A program made the position numbers and the translations under genes. This document shows, piece after piece, positions 28,076 through 39,372 of a stretch of 64,000 bases of DNA (position 1 is its first letter; every line of letters begins with the position of its first letter). Source of the DNA: Diplocarpon mali (lineage: Eukaryota; Ascomycota; Leotiomycetes; Helotiales; Drepanopezizaceae); NCBI GenBank assembly GCA_024741835.1, contig JAENRP010000013.1:1-64000 (forward strand), given 5' to 3'. The notes beneath the pieces were generated by a model that was given only the letters and a program-made list of their open reading frames with translations, made no database searches and had not been told where the DNA came from.

Positions 28076-28714
28076 CTCTGTTTTCGACTACTACGCCACT
28101 TACTACCTCAGCCAGTCAAGCTACCCTTTGCTTGATAGTCAAAGCCACGCGAAGCAAACGCTCGCATGTAATGTAAACCTAAGTTCAGCGGACTCTGAAT
28201 ACCAGTTTCAGAAGTTAAGCGCTAGATCTTTCCCTACTCTTATTTATATTAAAAATTTACTCTGCGTTAAAACACCCAAGATACCAGACTGTTTCATGTG
28301 ATAAAGCAGACACTAACTACTACTTAAAATCCGACTGTATAGCTATTTGCAAGAGAAAGTTGATATCGCTTTGATACTCAAGGCTTTCTCTAACGGATAA
28401 ATTTTTCGTCAGTCAATATTCATAAGAGTCTTCCTTTCTCATAGTTGCTTTTCGGGCGGTACTCATGTTAAATGATATTTATATAAATGAGAAAACAACC
28501 ACATATGCAGGCCTGTGTGGAGAATAATAACCATTGAGGACTCCCGGCAAGCAGGTCTCGTAATGATAGGATGTAGTTGTTCTGGAGATCATACACGCCA
28601 AAGATATACTATGCACGGGCTTGGCCAACCAAACTACTACAGCTAATATTTCATTATATTGCTTGAAGATATTACATGTTATTTTATTAATCAATACCAA
28701 CGCGGCACCAGGAG
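28076..28714. other. Intergenic, no recognised gene
   Basis: This is the transition from AT-rich repeat DNA to the 3' end of the MFS gene. No coding frame is supported. Confidence 0.5.
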
Positions 28715-30535
28715 CTATCCCGCAGGCCTCTCCCAAACGAACAAACTAGCCACCCATCCAAACACCGCAACAACAGCGAAACCCCACCAAACAGCACCAA
28801 TCACCCCGCTCTCGAAACTCTTCCCAAACATCCAACCTGCACTCACCGGCCCCAGCGTCCTGAATAGCGCACTAGTCGTCTGCCCAACGCCATGGACCAT
28901 ACCGAGCACACTCGGATCCGGTGCGCAGTTATTCAACAGCACGATCGTAGCGGGCAACACAAAGATCCGGCCAGTGGTATGGATGGCGATGACCAGGGTG
29001 ATGCATACCCACGTCAAGTAAGCGGGGTCCGTGGGGACGACGGCGAGAAATGGAGCGAGGGCGTAGGCGATGGGGAAGAGTATACAGAAGATGCGGAAGC
29101 ATTGCACGTTTCCCAGACGGGTGTTGATGCGCGGGTAGATCAGGAATTGTAGGAGGATACCGATGGCACCTAGAATGGCGAGGGCGAGACCGACGGCTCG
29201 GGGTGCCATGCCTAGACCACCGTTGAAGACGAACGGGAGGCCGCGGGCTACTGTTTTGCGCGGGCTGGAGAGGAAGAGGGGGAGCAGGTTTCCGAAAGCG
29301 CTGGTCTTTGTTAGCGAGAAACAGAACACTGGAGATAAGCTAGATGGCCTACCCCATGTGAAAATCAAAGACGGCCTGTGCAAGCAGTGTTGTGATGACA
29401 TTAAACGTCCAGATTATGCGAAGTGATGGACTAGGCTTTGAAGATGGCGGGAGCAGGAGCTTCAGAGCTTTGACCTCGGGGATCTCGATCTCGTCGTCAT
29501 CTGAGTCTTCATTCGAACCTTCAAGTTCAGAATAGCCGTGGTACAAAGGAGCAAAAGAGCAGCCAAAGGCCCGCGTAATTATCGAGGAGCAGTAAATTCC
29601 GATATCAAACTCGTTCTTGCAGCTCTCATGCGTCTAGACCGTGTCAGCCCAACAGCGATTCAACAAGAGCCGGTGGAACTTACTTCTTCAATATGCAGGA
29701 AAACGACGGTGCCCATTAAAATCATTGATGTAGCACTGAAAAGTGCAGGCAAGGCATATGGAAAACTCGCTAGCCAAGAATCCGAGTCAAAGAAGCTGGG
29801 GAAAGTTTTGACTGGTTCAGCCAACCAACTCCCAATGACTTCGCAAGGTATTAGCAAAGCCGGTCTCTTGAGAGGCTATTAGCAGTAGTCCATACCTGGT
29901 CCTGTAACGCTGGCAACCATGAAACTGGCTGGGAGGAGGAGGAATGCACGTGATTGATGCCTCCAAACTGTCAGTATGTCCTATAATACAGCCATATGTG
30001 GGTAATGTGATACTCACTTTCGGTCTTTGATAGTCTCAGATATCATTGTTCGGCTATCAAATCATCAGCTTGGCCAAGTATTCAGATAGGTGTAGGGGCC
30101 ATACATAATACCAACCGTACCATTCGACGCCCCAGCGAGCAATCGAAAGATGACAACGGCAAAGAAAGACCTCGAAAACGCCAGCCCAACACAACCAATC
30201 GCCGTCCCCCAAAGTCCCATCATCAGAACCCTCTTCCTCCCAACCCACGCTGCATCAGCAATCCAGCCCCAAATAACGGCGGTGAAAATCTGCGCCGCTG
30301 AAAAACTGCCAGAAGCGACACCCGACTGCCATGATAGCTGATGCTCTGGGAGATCCGAACCGAAAGACTTCAACTGATAATAGCAAATGGTCTGAAATGA
30401 GGCAACTTGCATGAAATCAAAAACGCGACAGAATGCCAAGACAAAGAGTTGCCCTTTGCGAGGCAAGTTGCTCCAGGAGGCCGGAGCGTCGCTGGACGTT
30501 TCTGATCGCGGCAGAGCACTCGTCTTCAGCACCAT
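28715..30535 (-). CDS. Major facilitator superfamily transporter, six exons
   Basis: Model: exons 30535-30105, 30053-30018, 29960-29896, 29838-29684, 29633-29353 and 29300-28715, 517 residues. All five introns are 50-57 nt with GT..AG ends and good branch sites (for example GCTGATG, ACTGAC, GCTAATAC, GCTAAC). The N-terminal half has the MFS motif A region GWIADAAWVGRKRVLMMG between the second and third membrane helices, then RLLAGASNGTVGI and IRTMISETIKDRK, which cross introns 1 and 2. The centre has a long acidic cytosolic loop (EGSNEDSDDDEIE), then QAVFDFHMGAFGNLLPLFLS across intron 5. It resembles the fungal YCR023C-like group of the DHA family, usually vacuolar or plasma-membrane proteins of unknown substrate. 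An in-frame ATG further upstream exists, but MVLKTS at 30535 is preferred as the start. Confidence 0.88.
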
Positions 30536-31438
30536 GTTCACAGACCAAAAAAAAAAGGGTTGATGTAATGATGAAACGTCAACAGAATTTCGTGTCGAGG
30601 AGACAGCTATCCCTTTGGACGAACGCTTAAGAAAATCAGCCAATACCTCTTTTCTCCGTGAGGGATAATACTTGTACTTGGGTAAAGGGGACTCATGCAG
30701 AAGTCTCCTGGCTGCATTAACCATCGGACTGGGAAGCCTTGGCACGCCGACATTGATAATTTACTTCGCCGCAGGAGTAATAAACACAAGATGATAGTAT
30801 ATTCGAATCTTGAGAACTCACTGTAACCCCGCCCCCCTGGGACTGACAATAATGTAATATTTATTATGCCTGCGAGGACGTAATATCGCGCCTAATCATC
30901 CCGGTTAGTGGGCGAATTCTCTGCGCGCAAGCCCGAGTCCATGCTCTGTTTTCCAAACCGAGTGGCGGACGCTCGCCACTGCCACTGCATTTCTCTTGAA
31001 ATTGGCATGGACCGTGTAATGTTATCTCTCGCAAAGGTGGAGGAGAGATAGGGGTTTTCTGTAGGAGCGAGAGCGCTTGCTGTTATTATTTCAGAGTAGT
31101 GGTTCCTTGGGAGGCTTCGGCTAGGCGGCCCGCTGCCAGGCAAATGGCTGTGAAGGTGACATGCATTTTCCGGGGAATTAAAGATGGCATAGGGGGCGTT
31201 GATCCATAATATGTTGATTCCCACGTTATCCGTCAAGGTGTCGATCTTTTTGATCGTTATCTGACAAGAGAGAAGGCTCGGTGTTTTGAAGAAAGCTGTC
31301 AGACGAGATACTCAAGCACGAGAATAACAAAAGGGATGCCATAAGCCAGTCACTCGAGAAAGGAAACACCGCAAACACTTGCAAGCTAGCAACATCCAAT
31401 TGGCAGGTTCAAGAGAATCCTGAGCGGCAATCGAAAGG
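30536..31438. other. Divergent intergenic region
   Basis: About 900 bp separate the MFS gene and the sulfotransferase-like gene, which are transcribed away from each other. It holds short frames only. No domain or clear core-promoter motif is seen. Confidence 0.5.
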
Positions 31439-32479
31439 ATGTCCAAGATGGAAATGAAGACTTCGATTGCGACCGCCGGCCAACGATTCAAAGTCCCAAC
31501 TCGACCTGTAACCGATATCTTTACGCCCAAAGACACAACGATAGACAGATCAAAATGCCGCCGAACAGTTCCGATGAGAGTGCTGCTCCTTGGAATGGGA
31601 AGGACAGGAACAGTCTGTAAGATAGAGAGGGAGAGTGTCTTATACGAAATGAAACTGACAATCCACAGCTATGAGAAATGCATTGAAGCGTCTAGGTATG
31701 GACCATAGCCTCTGTGTTTATGAGAATGGCTACTCAGACCAAGGCAGGATATGAAGATACCTATCATATGATGTCGGCCAGCGTCGAGAATCCCCCAGAC
31801 TGCATCATGTGGCAGCGAGCATTTGAAGCCAAGTACAATGGCATTGGCACGTTCGGAAGAGAAGAATGGGACAGCCTACTTGGCCATTGCCAGGTAATTT
31901 GATCTGGGTTTTAAATGAAGTGATGGATGCCGACTGACATGATCGTAGGCCGTTTGCGACTGGCCCGCCATCTGCTTCGCCAAAGAGCTCGTCGAAGCCT
32001 ACCCGGAAGCAAAAGTGATCCTTACCACGCGGAATGTCGATACCTGGCACGCATCTGTCATGAACACGGTCTACTGGCGCGTGAAAGACCCCGAGTTGAA
32101 GTTCGCATCGTACTTCGACTGGGGCGCCGGCCTCTACCATCCCATGCTGACCAAGTTCTTCGCAACCTTCTTCCGGGACGATTTCCCCAACCAAGGCAAG
32201 GATGTTTTCAGGGCGCACTACGAGGAGGTGCGCAGTCTGGTGCCGAGGGACCAACTGTTGGAGTTTAATGTTGCAGAGGGATGGGGCCCGCTGTGTGAGT
32301 TCTTGGGAGAGCCGAAGCCGTTGGGAGAGTCGTTTCCACACGCGAATGATGCGCACAGCTTTGTAACGAGATGTAGAGCGCGGAACCGGGCGCAGATCTG
32401 TAATGCGGCGTTCAGGTATGCTGTTATTGGCGTTGGGCTGTATATTTTGTTTTTGGTCCTGATATTCTTGATGTATTAG
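31439..32479 (+). CDS. Fungal sulfotransferase-family (P-loop) protein with C-terminal membrane anchor
   Basis: Model: exons 31439-31616, 31669-31695, 31748-31893 and 31949-32479, 293 residues; introns are 52, 52 and 55 nt. The splice choices rebuild the conserved block LLLGMGRTGTVSMRNALKRL and then GYEDTYHMM without a break. GMGRTGT (residues 52-58) is the phosphate-binding loop, comparable to the PAPS-binding site of sulfotransferases. VILTTRNVDTWHASV is the second family block (the 3'-phosphate binding RxxxxW-like region). A final hydrophobic segment (VIGVGLYILFLVLIFLMY) makes a C-terminal membrane anchor. This family is abundant and often multicopy in filamentous fungi, with no established substrate. 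The start ATG at 31439 gives a 44-residue leader before the core. Confidence 0.85.
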
Positions 32480-33275
32480 AGATATCTCCGTGCATGTTGT
32501 CTGTACGAATTTAGCTGCTTTTCCAAGGGAGGGGTGGAATAACGATTAGGTACGCGATGGCAAAGAGACACGGGAAAGGATCGCGACTAGAAGCAGCAAG
32601 ATAATTATGTCAGGGTGATTACACGGGCGGACGAGAGCGTAGCAAACAAAATAGAGATACAACTGGAATGCTGGCTTTTGACCTTGATGTGTCGAGTCTC
32701 GACAGTGAGCGGTTTGGTTGTCAATCGACGACCGCTGCCGAAACTGCCGAACACCGCTTTTCCAAGATGCGCGGCCAGTAAAATATGGGGAAACAGAAAG
32801 GATGCACTTGAGACGTGCTCCATGTCAACAAGTAAGCAAAAGGGATATACGAAATCATTCAATTCACAGCAGCTCAACTCGTACCCCCACTACAAAAATG
32901 TAGGCAGTTCCAGGGTCCTTTTGCAGTCCTGGTTTATATTGACTCTTGAGACTGCCCTTCCATGTGGATACTTCACATTTCGATCATCTTCATGTCGACC
33001 TTGGGGCTTGACTGCTCGGCATAACGCATACAACAAACGAGGTGCGACTCCTTGTAGAAAGCCTACGAAAGTTACCTGAAGAAGTTTCAAATCAGAGACT
33101 TTGAATGGTGGGATGGGACCAGGTAGAGATTTGCCTTTGAACATTTTGGGGGTTGAGAGGTGCGTTAACAATCCGGAGTTCAGAACTGCATGTCAGGCTT
33201 CAGGTAATCTGAACCAACAAATTTAAATACTTGGTCAAAATTTCATCAAAATTTGAAGCACAAAACGTGGTTTCC
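32480..33275. other. Convergent intergenic region
   Basis: The sulfotransferase-like gene and the SDR gene converge on this interval. Frames of up to 154 codons overlap on both strands but have no domain. Confidence 0.5.
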
Positions 33276-34354
33276 CTACATATTCCTCCCTCCAGTAACC
33301 ATAATAACCTGCCCGGTAATATAGCTGAATAACGGGCTCGCAACAGCTAATATGCTTTGCGCCGCCTCAGTAGCCGTTCCAGGTCGACCAAGTGGGATAT
33401 CGGCGTGTGCGTCCTTCTTCTGACTACCCTGACCTGCTGGTATACCCAGGCTGATTTTCTCTCCGTCGGACGTCGTCACGAAAGCGCCATTTTCTTTAGC
33501 AGCCGTCAATCGCGTAAGAATATGTCCAAATGCAATACTATTAGCGCGGACTCCGAACTTAGGACCCCATTCTTTGGCAATGACCTTCGTGAGACCGTTG
33601 ACGCCTGCTTTGGCCAGACCGTAGTTGGCTTGTCCCGCGTTGCCGTGGACACCGGATGTCGATGAGATATTGATTATGCAGCGGGGCTCGCCGTCTGTGA
33701 TACGGAAATAGGGAGCGGCTTCGCGGACGAGTTTGAAGGGTGCGGTGCTGTGGAGGGCGAGTATGTTTTCCCACTGTTTGTCGGTCATCTATTGTCCAGC
33801 CAGTTACGTCAGCAAGCTTCACGGCAAGGGGGGAGGGGGATTCATAGTCCCCGTTTTACAGGTGGATAACGGATGAAAAGTGGCATAGGAAGTGCTGTAC
33901 TTTGTGTATCACGCCATCCCACGTATATCTGCCGAGTTGTCAACTGCCATCACTCTTGATATATAAATAAATATATACTAGGAAGCTTACCCTGCATTGT
34001 TGACAATGATGTGAATCTTCCCATTTCCAAACTCCGCTGCTTTCTTAACGAGGGTCTTGACGTATTCGGCATCCAGCATATCACCGGCAACAGATAATGC
34101 CTTCCCGCCAGACTTATTGATGTTGTCTGCGACCTGACTTGCTTTCGCTGCTTTGGTCAGCGTTGAATATTCTTACCGCTATTCGTACCTGCGTCGATAT
34201 CAGAGACGATTACTTTAGCCCCCTCTTTTGCGAAGAGTCGAGCCGCCTCTGCTCCAATGCCTTGGCCTGAGCCAGTAATAATGGCTACTTGCCCGGCGAG
34301 TAGACCATTGGGATAATTGAGATGGCCGGCGATCTGGGCAACGCGTTGCGCCAT
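33276..34354 (-). CDS. Short-chain dehydrogenase/reductase, FabG-like
   Basis: Model: exons 34354-34189, 34147-33991, 33928-33901 and 33788-33276, 287 residues. The introns are 41, 62 and 112 nt; the 41-nt first intron is short but has a GCTGAC branch site, and joining there gives the expected VSDIDAAKASQVAD. The Rossmann-fold cofactor loop is TGSGQGIG (residues 27-34), NNAG is at 105-108, and the catalytic residues are Ser160, Tyr173 and Lys177 (YGLAK). The last residues, ITGQVIMVTGGRNM, match the 3-oxoacyl-ACP-reductase/FabG-like subgroup. The likely role is an NAD(P)H-dependent ketoreductase, possibly mitochondrial given the 20-residue leader. The substrate is unknown. Confidence 0.9.
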
Positions 34355-34705
34355 TTCAAGAATCTACTCGGTTACTGTATACGAATAAAGACTTTGGGGT
34401 GTTTACATAAATTAAGGAATGTTGAACGCGACCATCTGGATCATGGCGATACAGAGTCTAGAAGATTACCGTCTTTGCGGCAAAGCGCGGTGCTTCGCCG
34501 AATTCTAAAGCTTGGTTGCCGAGGCCTCGGCCCAGCCTCGTCAAACTTCAGCCTTGCCGACATAAGATGGTCCAGAAAAGGCTTGTCAAAGCGTTTATGT
34601 TCCCCAGATGATTTGAAAGTCTGAATATAAAATGATCGACAGTCCTAGCAGCGCTTGTTCTTCATGTCTCCGAAAAACAAGTGTTTAATGCGCTGCTACT
34701 ACAGG
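34355..34705. other. Short intergenic region
   Basis: This 351-bp interval lies between two minus-strand genes. It should hold the SDR promoter and the PAQR 3' flank. A short inverted GC-rich block GCCGAGGCCTCGG is present near 34518-34530. Confidence 0.5.
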
Positions 34706-35741
34706 CTAGCAAGTCACACCTGGAACTCCATGGTGAAAATCAAAAGCCTTCAATAACCCGTACAGATGCGACGAGGCAGCCATTATAACGAGTACATGGA
34801 ATAACTGGTGTGAGCTCCCCCATATATCGAAGGATCCAGGCCAAGAGCGTTCAGGCCAGCGAGCCTATATAGAAGGATCAGTACATCGATACTTGATTTG
34901 ATATAAGCGGGGCTTACGGCATACAAAACAGCTCCCAAGACATAGAAGGAACCCTGGCAAAGCAGCCACGTAAGACCAATACGATTTTGCATGTCCTTAA
35001 ATCCGTGCAATTCCAAACCGTGGAAGACAGGGAAAACTGCCGACAAGCCCATCAATACAAACATGCCGGCTCGGTATGGTCGCCACGCTGGGGTTCTAAA
35101 CCGCTCGAATATGGAAACAGTAGCACATCCAAGTCCAAGAGAACAGATCTGAGGGAAGCTTTAGTGTAAGAACCAATTCCGAAGTTGACCTGTGCGGGAT
35201 GTACCATAGTCCAGTAGAACTCTTGCAAATGCGGGTGGCAATAGAATCCATAGAAGATACTAGGGATAAAACTCCCAGTGATCATAAATACGATCCCGAC
35301 ATAATCCAACTTATTACCAAACTTTGAAACAACCGGAGAATGATTGGAAATCGTATGATATGTTCCGGACATTCCGAGACAAACCGCAGCACCGAGAAAG
35401 AAACATCCAAAAGCCAGGATATCTGATAGCGTAGCAGTCTCATATCTAGGTTTGACAGCAGTATAGATCATGACTCCCGCTACTGAGAATGCTAGTGCTC
35501 CAAGAAAATGAGAGTAGATGTTGACCGATTCGTTATGAAGATAGCTGAGACTTGCGAATGACTTTTTGAAAGAGGCGGACGCTGGTCGATAGCCAGAGTG
35601 TATGTAATGATTGTCTTGTTGCCAGGAGGGCAGGTCATCCCATACTACCGTCAAGACATTCTCAAAGCTCTCGTTTAAACCATTCGCTGCATTCTTGATC
35701 ACGTCGGTCGTCGTCGAACCTCTTCTCTGACGAGCGGACAT
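34706..35741 (-). CDS. PAQR/adiponectin-receptor-like (Izh/hemolysin III) membrane protein
   Basis: Model: exons 35741-35205, 35148-34918 and 34864-34706, 308 residues; introns are 56 and 53 nt, both phase 0. The N-terminus is cytosolic and hydrophilic (MSARQRRGS); WDDLPSWQQDNHYIHSGYR precedes the first helix, as in the family. Seven membrane helices follow. The three metal-site histidine regions are visible: SGTYHTISNHS in the second helix region and WGSSHQLFHVLVIMAA in the last, the latter only after removing the second intron. PAQR proteins are Zn-dependent ceramidase-like membrane proteins; the yeast Izh members affect zinc and sterol homeostasis and can respond to osmotin. An upstream GTG frame extension was rejected in favour of the ATG at 35741. 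Confidence 0.93.
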
Positions 35742-36050
35742 GTGGTAAATATGGTGAAGGGATGGTATCTCATGCACCGAAAGATAGAGGCCGTTCGCAG
35801 AAGATAAGCAATGTTGAATAGGTCTTGGGGGCTAATTAGTAGAAAATAAGGAAGTGCATACAACTGCGGTATGTTTACTCAAATTTATTTACCGATATAT
35901 ACATGCAGAACGTTGGGGGCGAGTCCTGGCAGCATTTCCTCATGCCGAACCAATTTGACGCTAAAAATAAAATCCCGAGGTACGAAGCTTCAACCGGGTG
36001 GAGACCAAAAACTCCCATTCACCACGACAAGTCTCCTGTATACTCTTTCA
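35742..36050. promoter_or_regulatory. Shared divergent promoter region
   Basis: 309 bp separate the starts of the PAQR gene (minus) and the next gene (plus), so both promoters must fit here. No canonical TATA box was assigned. Confidence 0.45.
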
Positions 36051-37028
36051 ATGTCATCGCGCGGCGTTCGCACGCCTTCGGGACCATGGAGTCGATTAAA
36101 GCCTGTGAATGTTGACCCTCTCGAGATTATAGGCCTGCCCTCCAAAGGGGATAGCAGGTAATCGTAAACACTGCGTTCGCGTTCTTTGCCAGTGGGCGTT
36201 GCTAACTTACTGTACAGGCTCCTCGACCACAAAGCACAAGAACGATACTATACAAAGATTGTCGAGCGATATATGCTATTTTGCGCCGAGGCAGGAAGAG
36301 GCGATGAGCTCCTACGCCGAATGGCGCGCATGGAAGTGTCCCAAGAGACCGCAACGGAGAACCAGCGACCAAAAACAGCCCCTGCTACCCCAACCATCTC
36401 AGTCAATGTCATGGCGAACAATGCCGATGTGTCTGGGCAGAAAGATCTTTCAGTCTTGATCATGGCTATGAGGAAATTGCGCGAAGGAATCGTGGCTTCA
36501 AAGAGGGTGGACGACTTTTCAATCCAGGCGTATTTATTTTGCATCAGGCTCTCGATACTGGTCAAGCACATGGAGTCCTACCACCCGGCTATACTCTATC
36601 TTCTGAAAACAATGCACACAGCGCAACCGCTCACGAACACGGAATTACAAGAGTTTGTGGGGTACCTGGTCCTGGATCTTGCATGCAGGCAGAGCGACCT
36701 ATCTCAGGCCTATTTTATACGGCGCGAGTACCGCTTGCACGATCCCAAAGTGGACGCTTTGCTCAGAGCTCTGACTCACGACAACTATCACCTGTTCTGG
36801 AGGGTCAAGCGGTGTGTCGATGGCCACAAGGCAAAGCTTATGGAATTTGCCGAGGATACGATGAAGAAGCAAGCACTGAAATGCCTCGGCCGAAGCTACC
36901 TCAGCATCGATCTACCCGCCGTAGAACAATCTACCAACACTCCTTGGCTTTTGCTAGCAAAGGAATATGGCGTAGGGTGGCAGCTTGAAGGAACGAAGGT
37001 GATCATTCGAAAGCATAAGACTAAGTAA
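36051..37028 (+). CDS. CSN8/PSMD8/eIF3K-like (PCI-type) protein
   Basis: Model: exon 1 36051-36157, intron 36158-36217 (60 nt, GTAATC donor, GCTAAC branch site, CAG acceptor), exon 2 36218-37028, 305 residues. Exon 1 encodes MSSRGVRTPSGPWSRLKPVN and joins in frame to LLDHKAQERYYTKIVERYM. The middle is helical (YLFCIRLSILVKHMESYHPA, LVLDLACRQSDLSQAYFIRR), and the end (WLLLAKEYGVGWQLEGTKVI) could be a winged-helix edge strand. The layout resembles the CSN8/PSMD8/eIF3K family of PCI-related subunits, which act in the COP9 signalosome, proteasome lid or eIF3. The assignment to one of these is not possible by eye, and the family call itself is tentative. Confidence 0.7.
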
Positions 37029-37998
37029 TCGGGCAATGGCCGAGGAGATTTGATGTGATACAACATGGAGATGTTTTCGGATCACAGGTTTGGTCCGCTG
37101 ATCAGCACACCTTCCGAGCTGGTATGCTGACATCTCTTCATAGTCTTGAGCCTTCAGGTGCTAGAGCCCCGTACTATCCGTCAATCGAATGGCTTATCAA
37201 CAAGCATTCTGGTCTGCAGTCTACCGTCGCATGATCATGCGTGCCTCATATTCTCAGGGCCATGGCCAGACCCGTACAGACAATTAGGTATGCTTGATGC
37301 CAACTGGGATGTTTCTTGCATATCTTCAAAGCAACGTCGAAGTAGCATCCCAGCAGATAATTCTTCACACGTCGCTTACATTTGCCAAGAAACTACCGAG
37401 GTTAGAAGAGGCGGAACATTGCACGGGTTCCTCAATCCTTGCATCTACAGTTTTGAAATTGTTCGGATAAAATTGGGCGCAATTGGAACAAACCGGGGCA
37501 GCAGGCACTTGATTGCACACCTCGGTGGCATTTAGTCGCTGTTTGAAATGCTACCGTGATGAACAATCAGCCAGAGTTTCCGATTTGGCATTGACCTAGA
37601 TGACTGAGCATCATGGCATTCCAACGATGTCTCTTCAAGATCTAAGGGAGTCTTGGGCATTGCTTCAGTTCTGACTGCGCCGTCGCCACGAAATTAGAGG
37701 TAGTACCTTCAAGCTAGTAAGAGATGATGCTACTTTCCAGCCGAGAGACCCCTTCGCTACTTCGAGCCCGCTTCTGGCTCTAGATCTTTATCTGTTGCCT
37801 GTTGCAAGTATTCTCCTTTACAGCAAAGCTCATAGCTTGATATTCACTGTCCCTAATAGTAGGACTTTAACTGCTTTTAGAAATTCTTCGTTTGCGACTC
37901 GTGTCTGCTCAAGGCTCTCTGACTGACTCTCGTGGCTATACCTTTGCGAATTTGAGAACAATGTGAGATTCTACTACTTACTCCCGAGAAAAATCTGT

Positions 37999-38013
37999 TT
38001 GTTGCATATCGCA
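37999..38013 (+). repeat. Dispersed TTGTTGCATATCGCA core, copy 3
   Basis: This 15-mer differs at two positions from 9616-9630 and at one from 9756-9770. It is also followed by a G-rich then CCGCG stretch. Confidence 0.45.
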
Positions 38014-38366
38014 GGGGCTCCGCGCTCCAGAGCCGCGTTGTTGACAATCATTAATTGTCGCTTATTTGTATGGCTTAGAAAAATGACCATGAATAGCATT
38101 ACCGTCGTCTTTACTTGTCTATCCAACAATTGGCCAGCAGTCATCCCACAACTGACGCTTTTCCTTCTGGATTCTACTGCGGAAAGGTCTGGGCGGGTCT
38201 TAGTGACAGTTGCCACCAAAAGCTAGTCTTTACGGTGTCAGACAGCGAGACCTAATACTGGCTTCATTACATACCATAGCAATTAATTGGGCCCCTGTGG
38301 ATCCTGAGCAAGAACGTTGTAGCCCTTCGCGCGATGTGTGTCTAGGACTGGCGTTGCTTTTATTGT

Positions 38367-38412
38367 CTCAATGGTTCAATAGCTCAACAGTTCAATGGTT
38401 CAAGGGCTCAAT
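38367..38412 (+). repeat. Short TTCAATRGYTCAA-type repeat
   Basis: Four imperfect copies of a TTCAA/CTCAA word spaced by 7-9 bp (CTCAATGGTTCAATAGCTCAA, then CAGTTCAATGGTTCAAGGGCTCAA). Confidence 0.6.
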
Positions 38413-39357
38413 TTAAACAATGCTCAGAATGCTGTGCATGCGCTTAGCCATTGCACGCTTATACATTCTACTCTGGATAGATTATCTGGCCAACTCGTTT
38501 GAAATCGTTTTGTTCGATCATCTGCGTGTAAATCTTGAATTGAACTACTTCGTCGTTCCTTTCGCTTTCCTTCCCAAATATTGCGTGCTAGGTGATATGT
38601 TCTTGGTTCAAACCACCGGCATGCTAGGCATTTAATTTCCTTCAGGCTTTAGAGTTTGTTGCAAATCGTCCGGAATTTGCCTTGGGACGGCGTGAAGAAT
38701 CATTCGCACTTTTTATCAGCAGATTCCAGGTTCGTTCCGGAAGGCATGATGCATGCCGACGTGCTGTTCTCCCCTCATAGAAATTGCTTCCAATAGAAGC
38801 TTTCGTCCGCGGTTCTTAGTATGCCTTGTCTAGATGAGGAGCACCACGTTGCCGCTCCAATGGTGACTCTCTTTTCTCCTAAACTCGAGTGCCACTTGTG
38901 GCGGTGCGTAAGCACACATATTACACAGGAAGTGAATGTACCTACTACAATGTTTCATAGGCGTCTCTGGAAGATGGCCAGGTCATCACCTTCCAAACAC
39001 GTACTGCACCTTGAGTAGCAGTCCTAGCAGAGTAGAACCATTCATCTTCCATTCACACAACCATAGCTCTATCTGTTTGTGATACTAGATGCGGCGTAGT
39101 CTATATGCTCGTTTTTCTATAGCATCTGACTGGGCTTTTATTTTATATCATAGTCAATTGGTAATGACCAGGAACTGCAAATTACAACCTTAAGCGCACT
39201 CCCAGAATCGCCATAGTGGGTTGCGAGGGTCTCGACAAGCAATCACTTCGTCAATATCCCTACTAGCACTGATTGATAGGACTGCATCTGGAGCAGTCAC
39301 TATATCTCAACGTACCCTATTTGATTCTCCATAGCTCGTTCTCTTCAAAACTATGCT

Positions 39358-39372
39358 CTGTTGCATATCGCA
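39358..39372 (+). repeat. Dispersed TTGTTGCATATCGCA core, copy 4
   Basis: CTGTTGCATATCGCA, one mismatch from copy 3. The flanks do not align. Confidence 0.4.
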
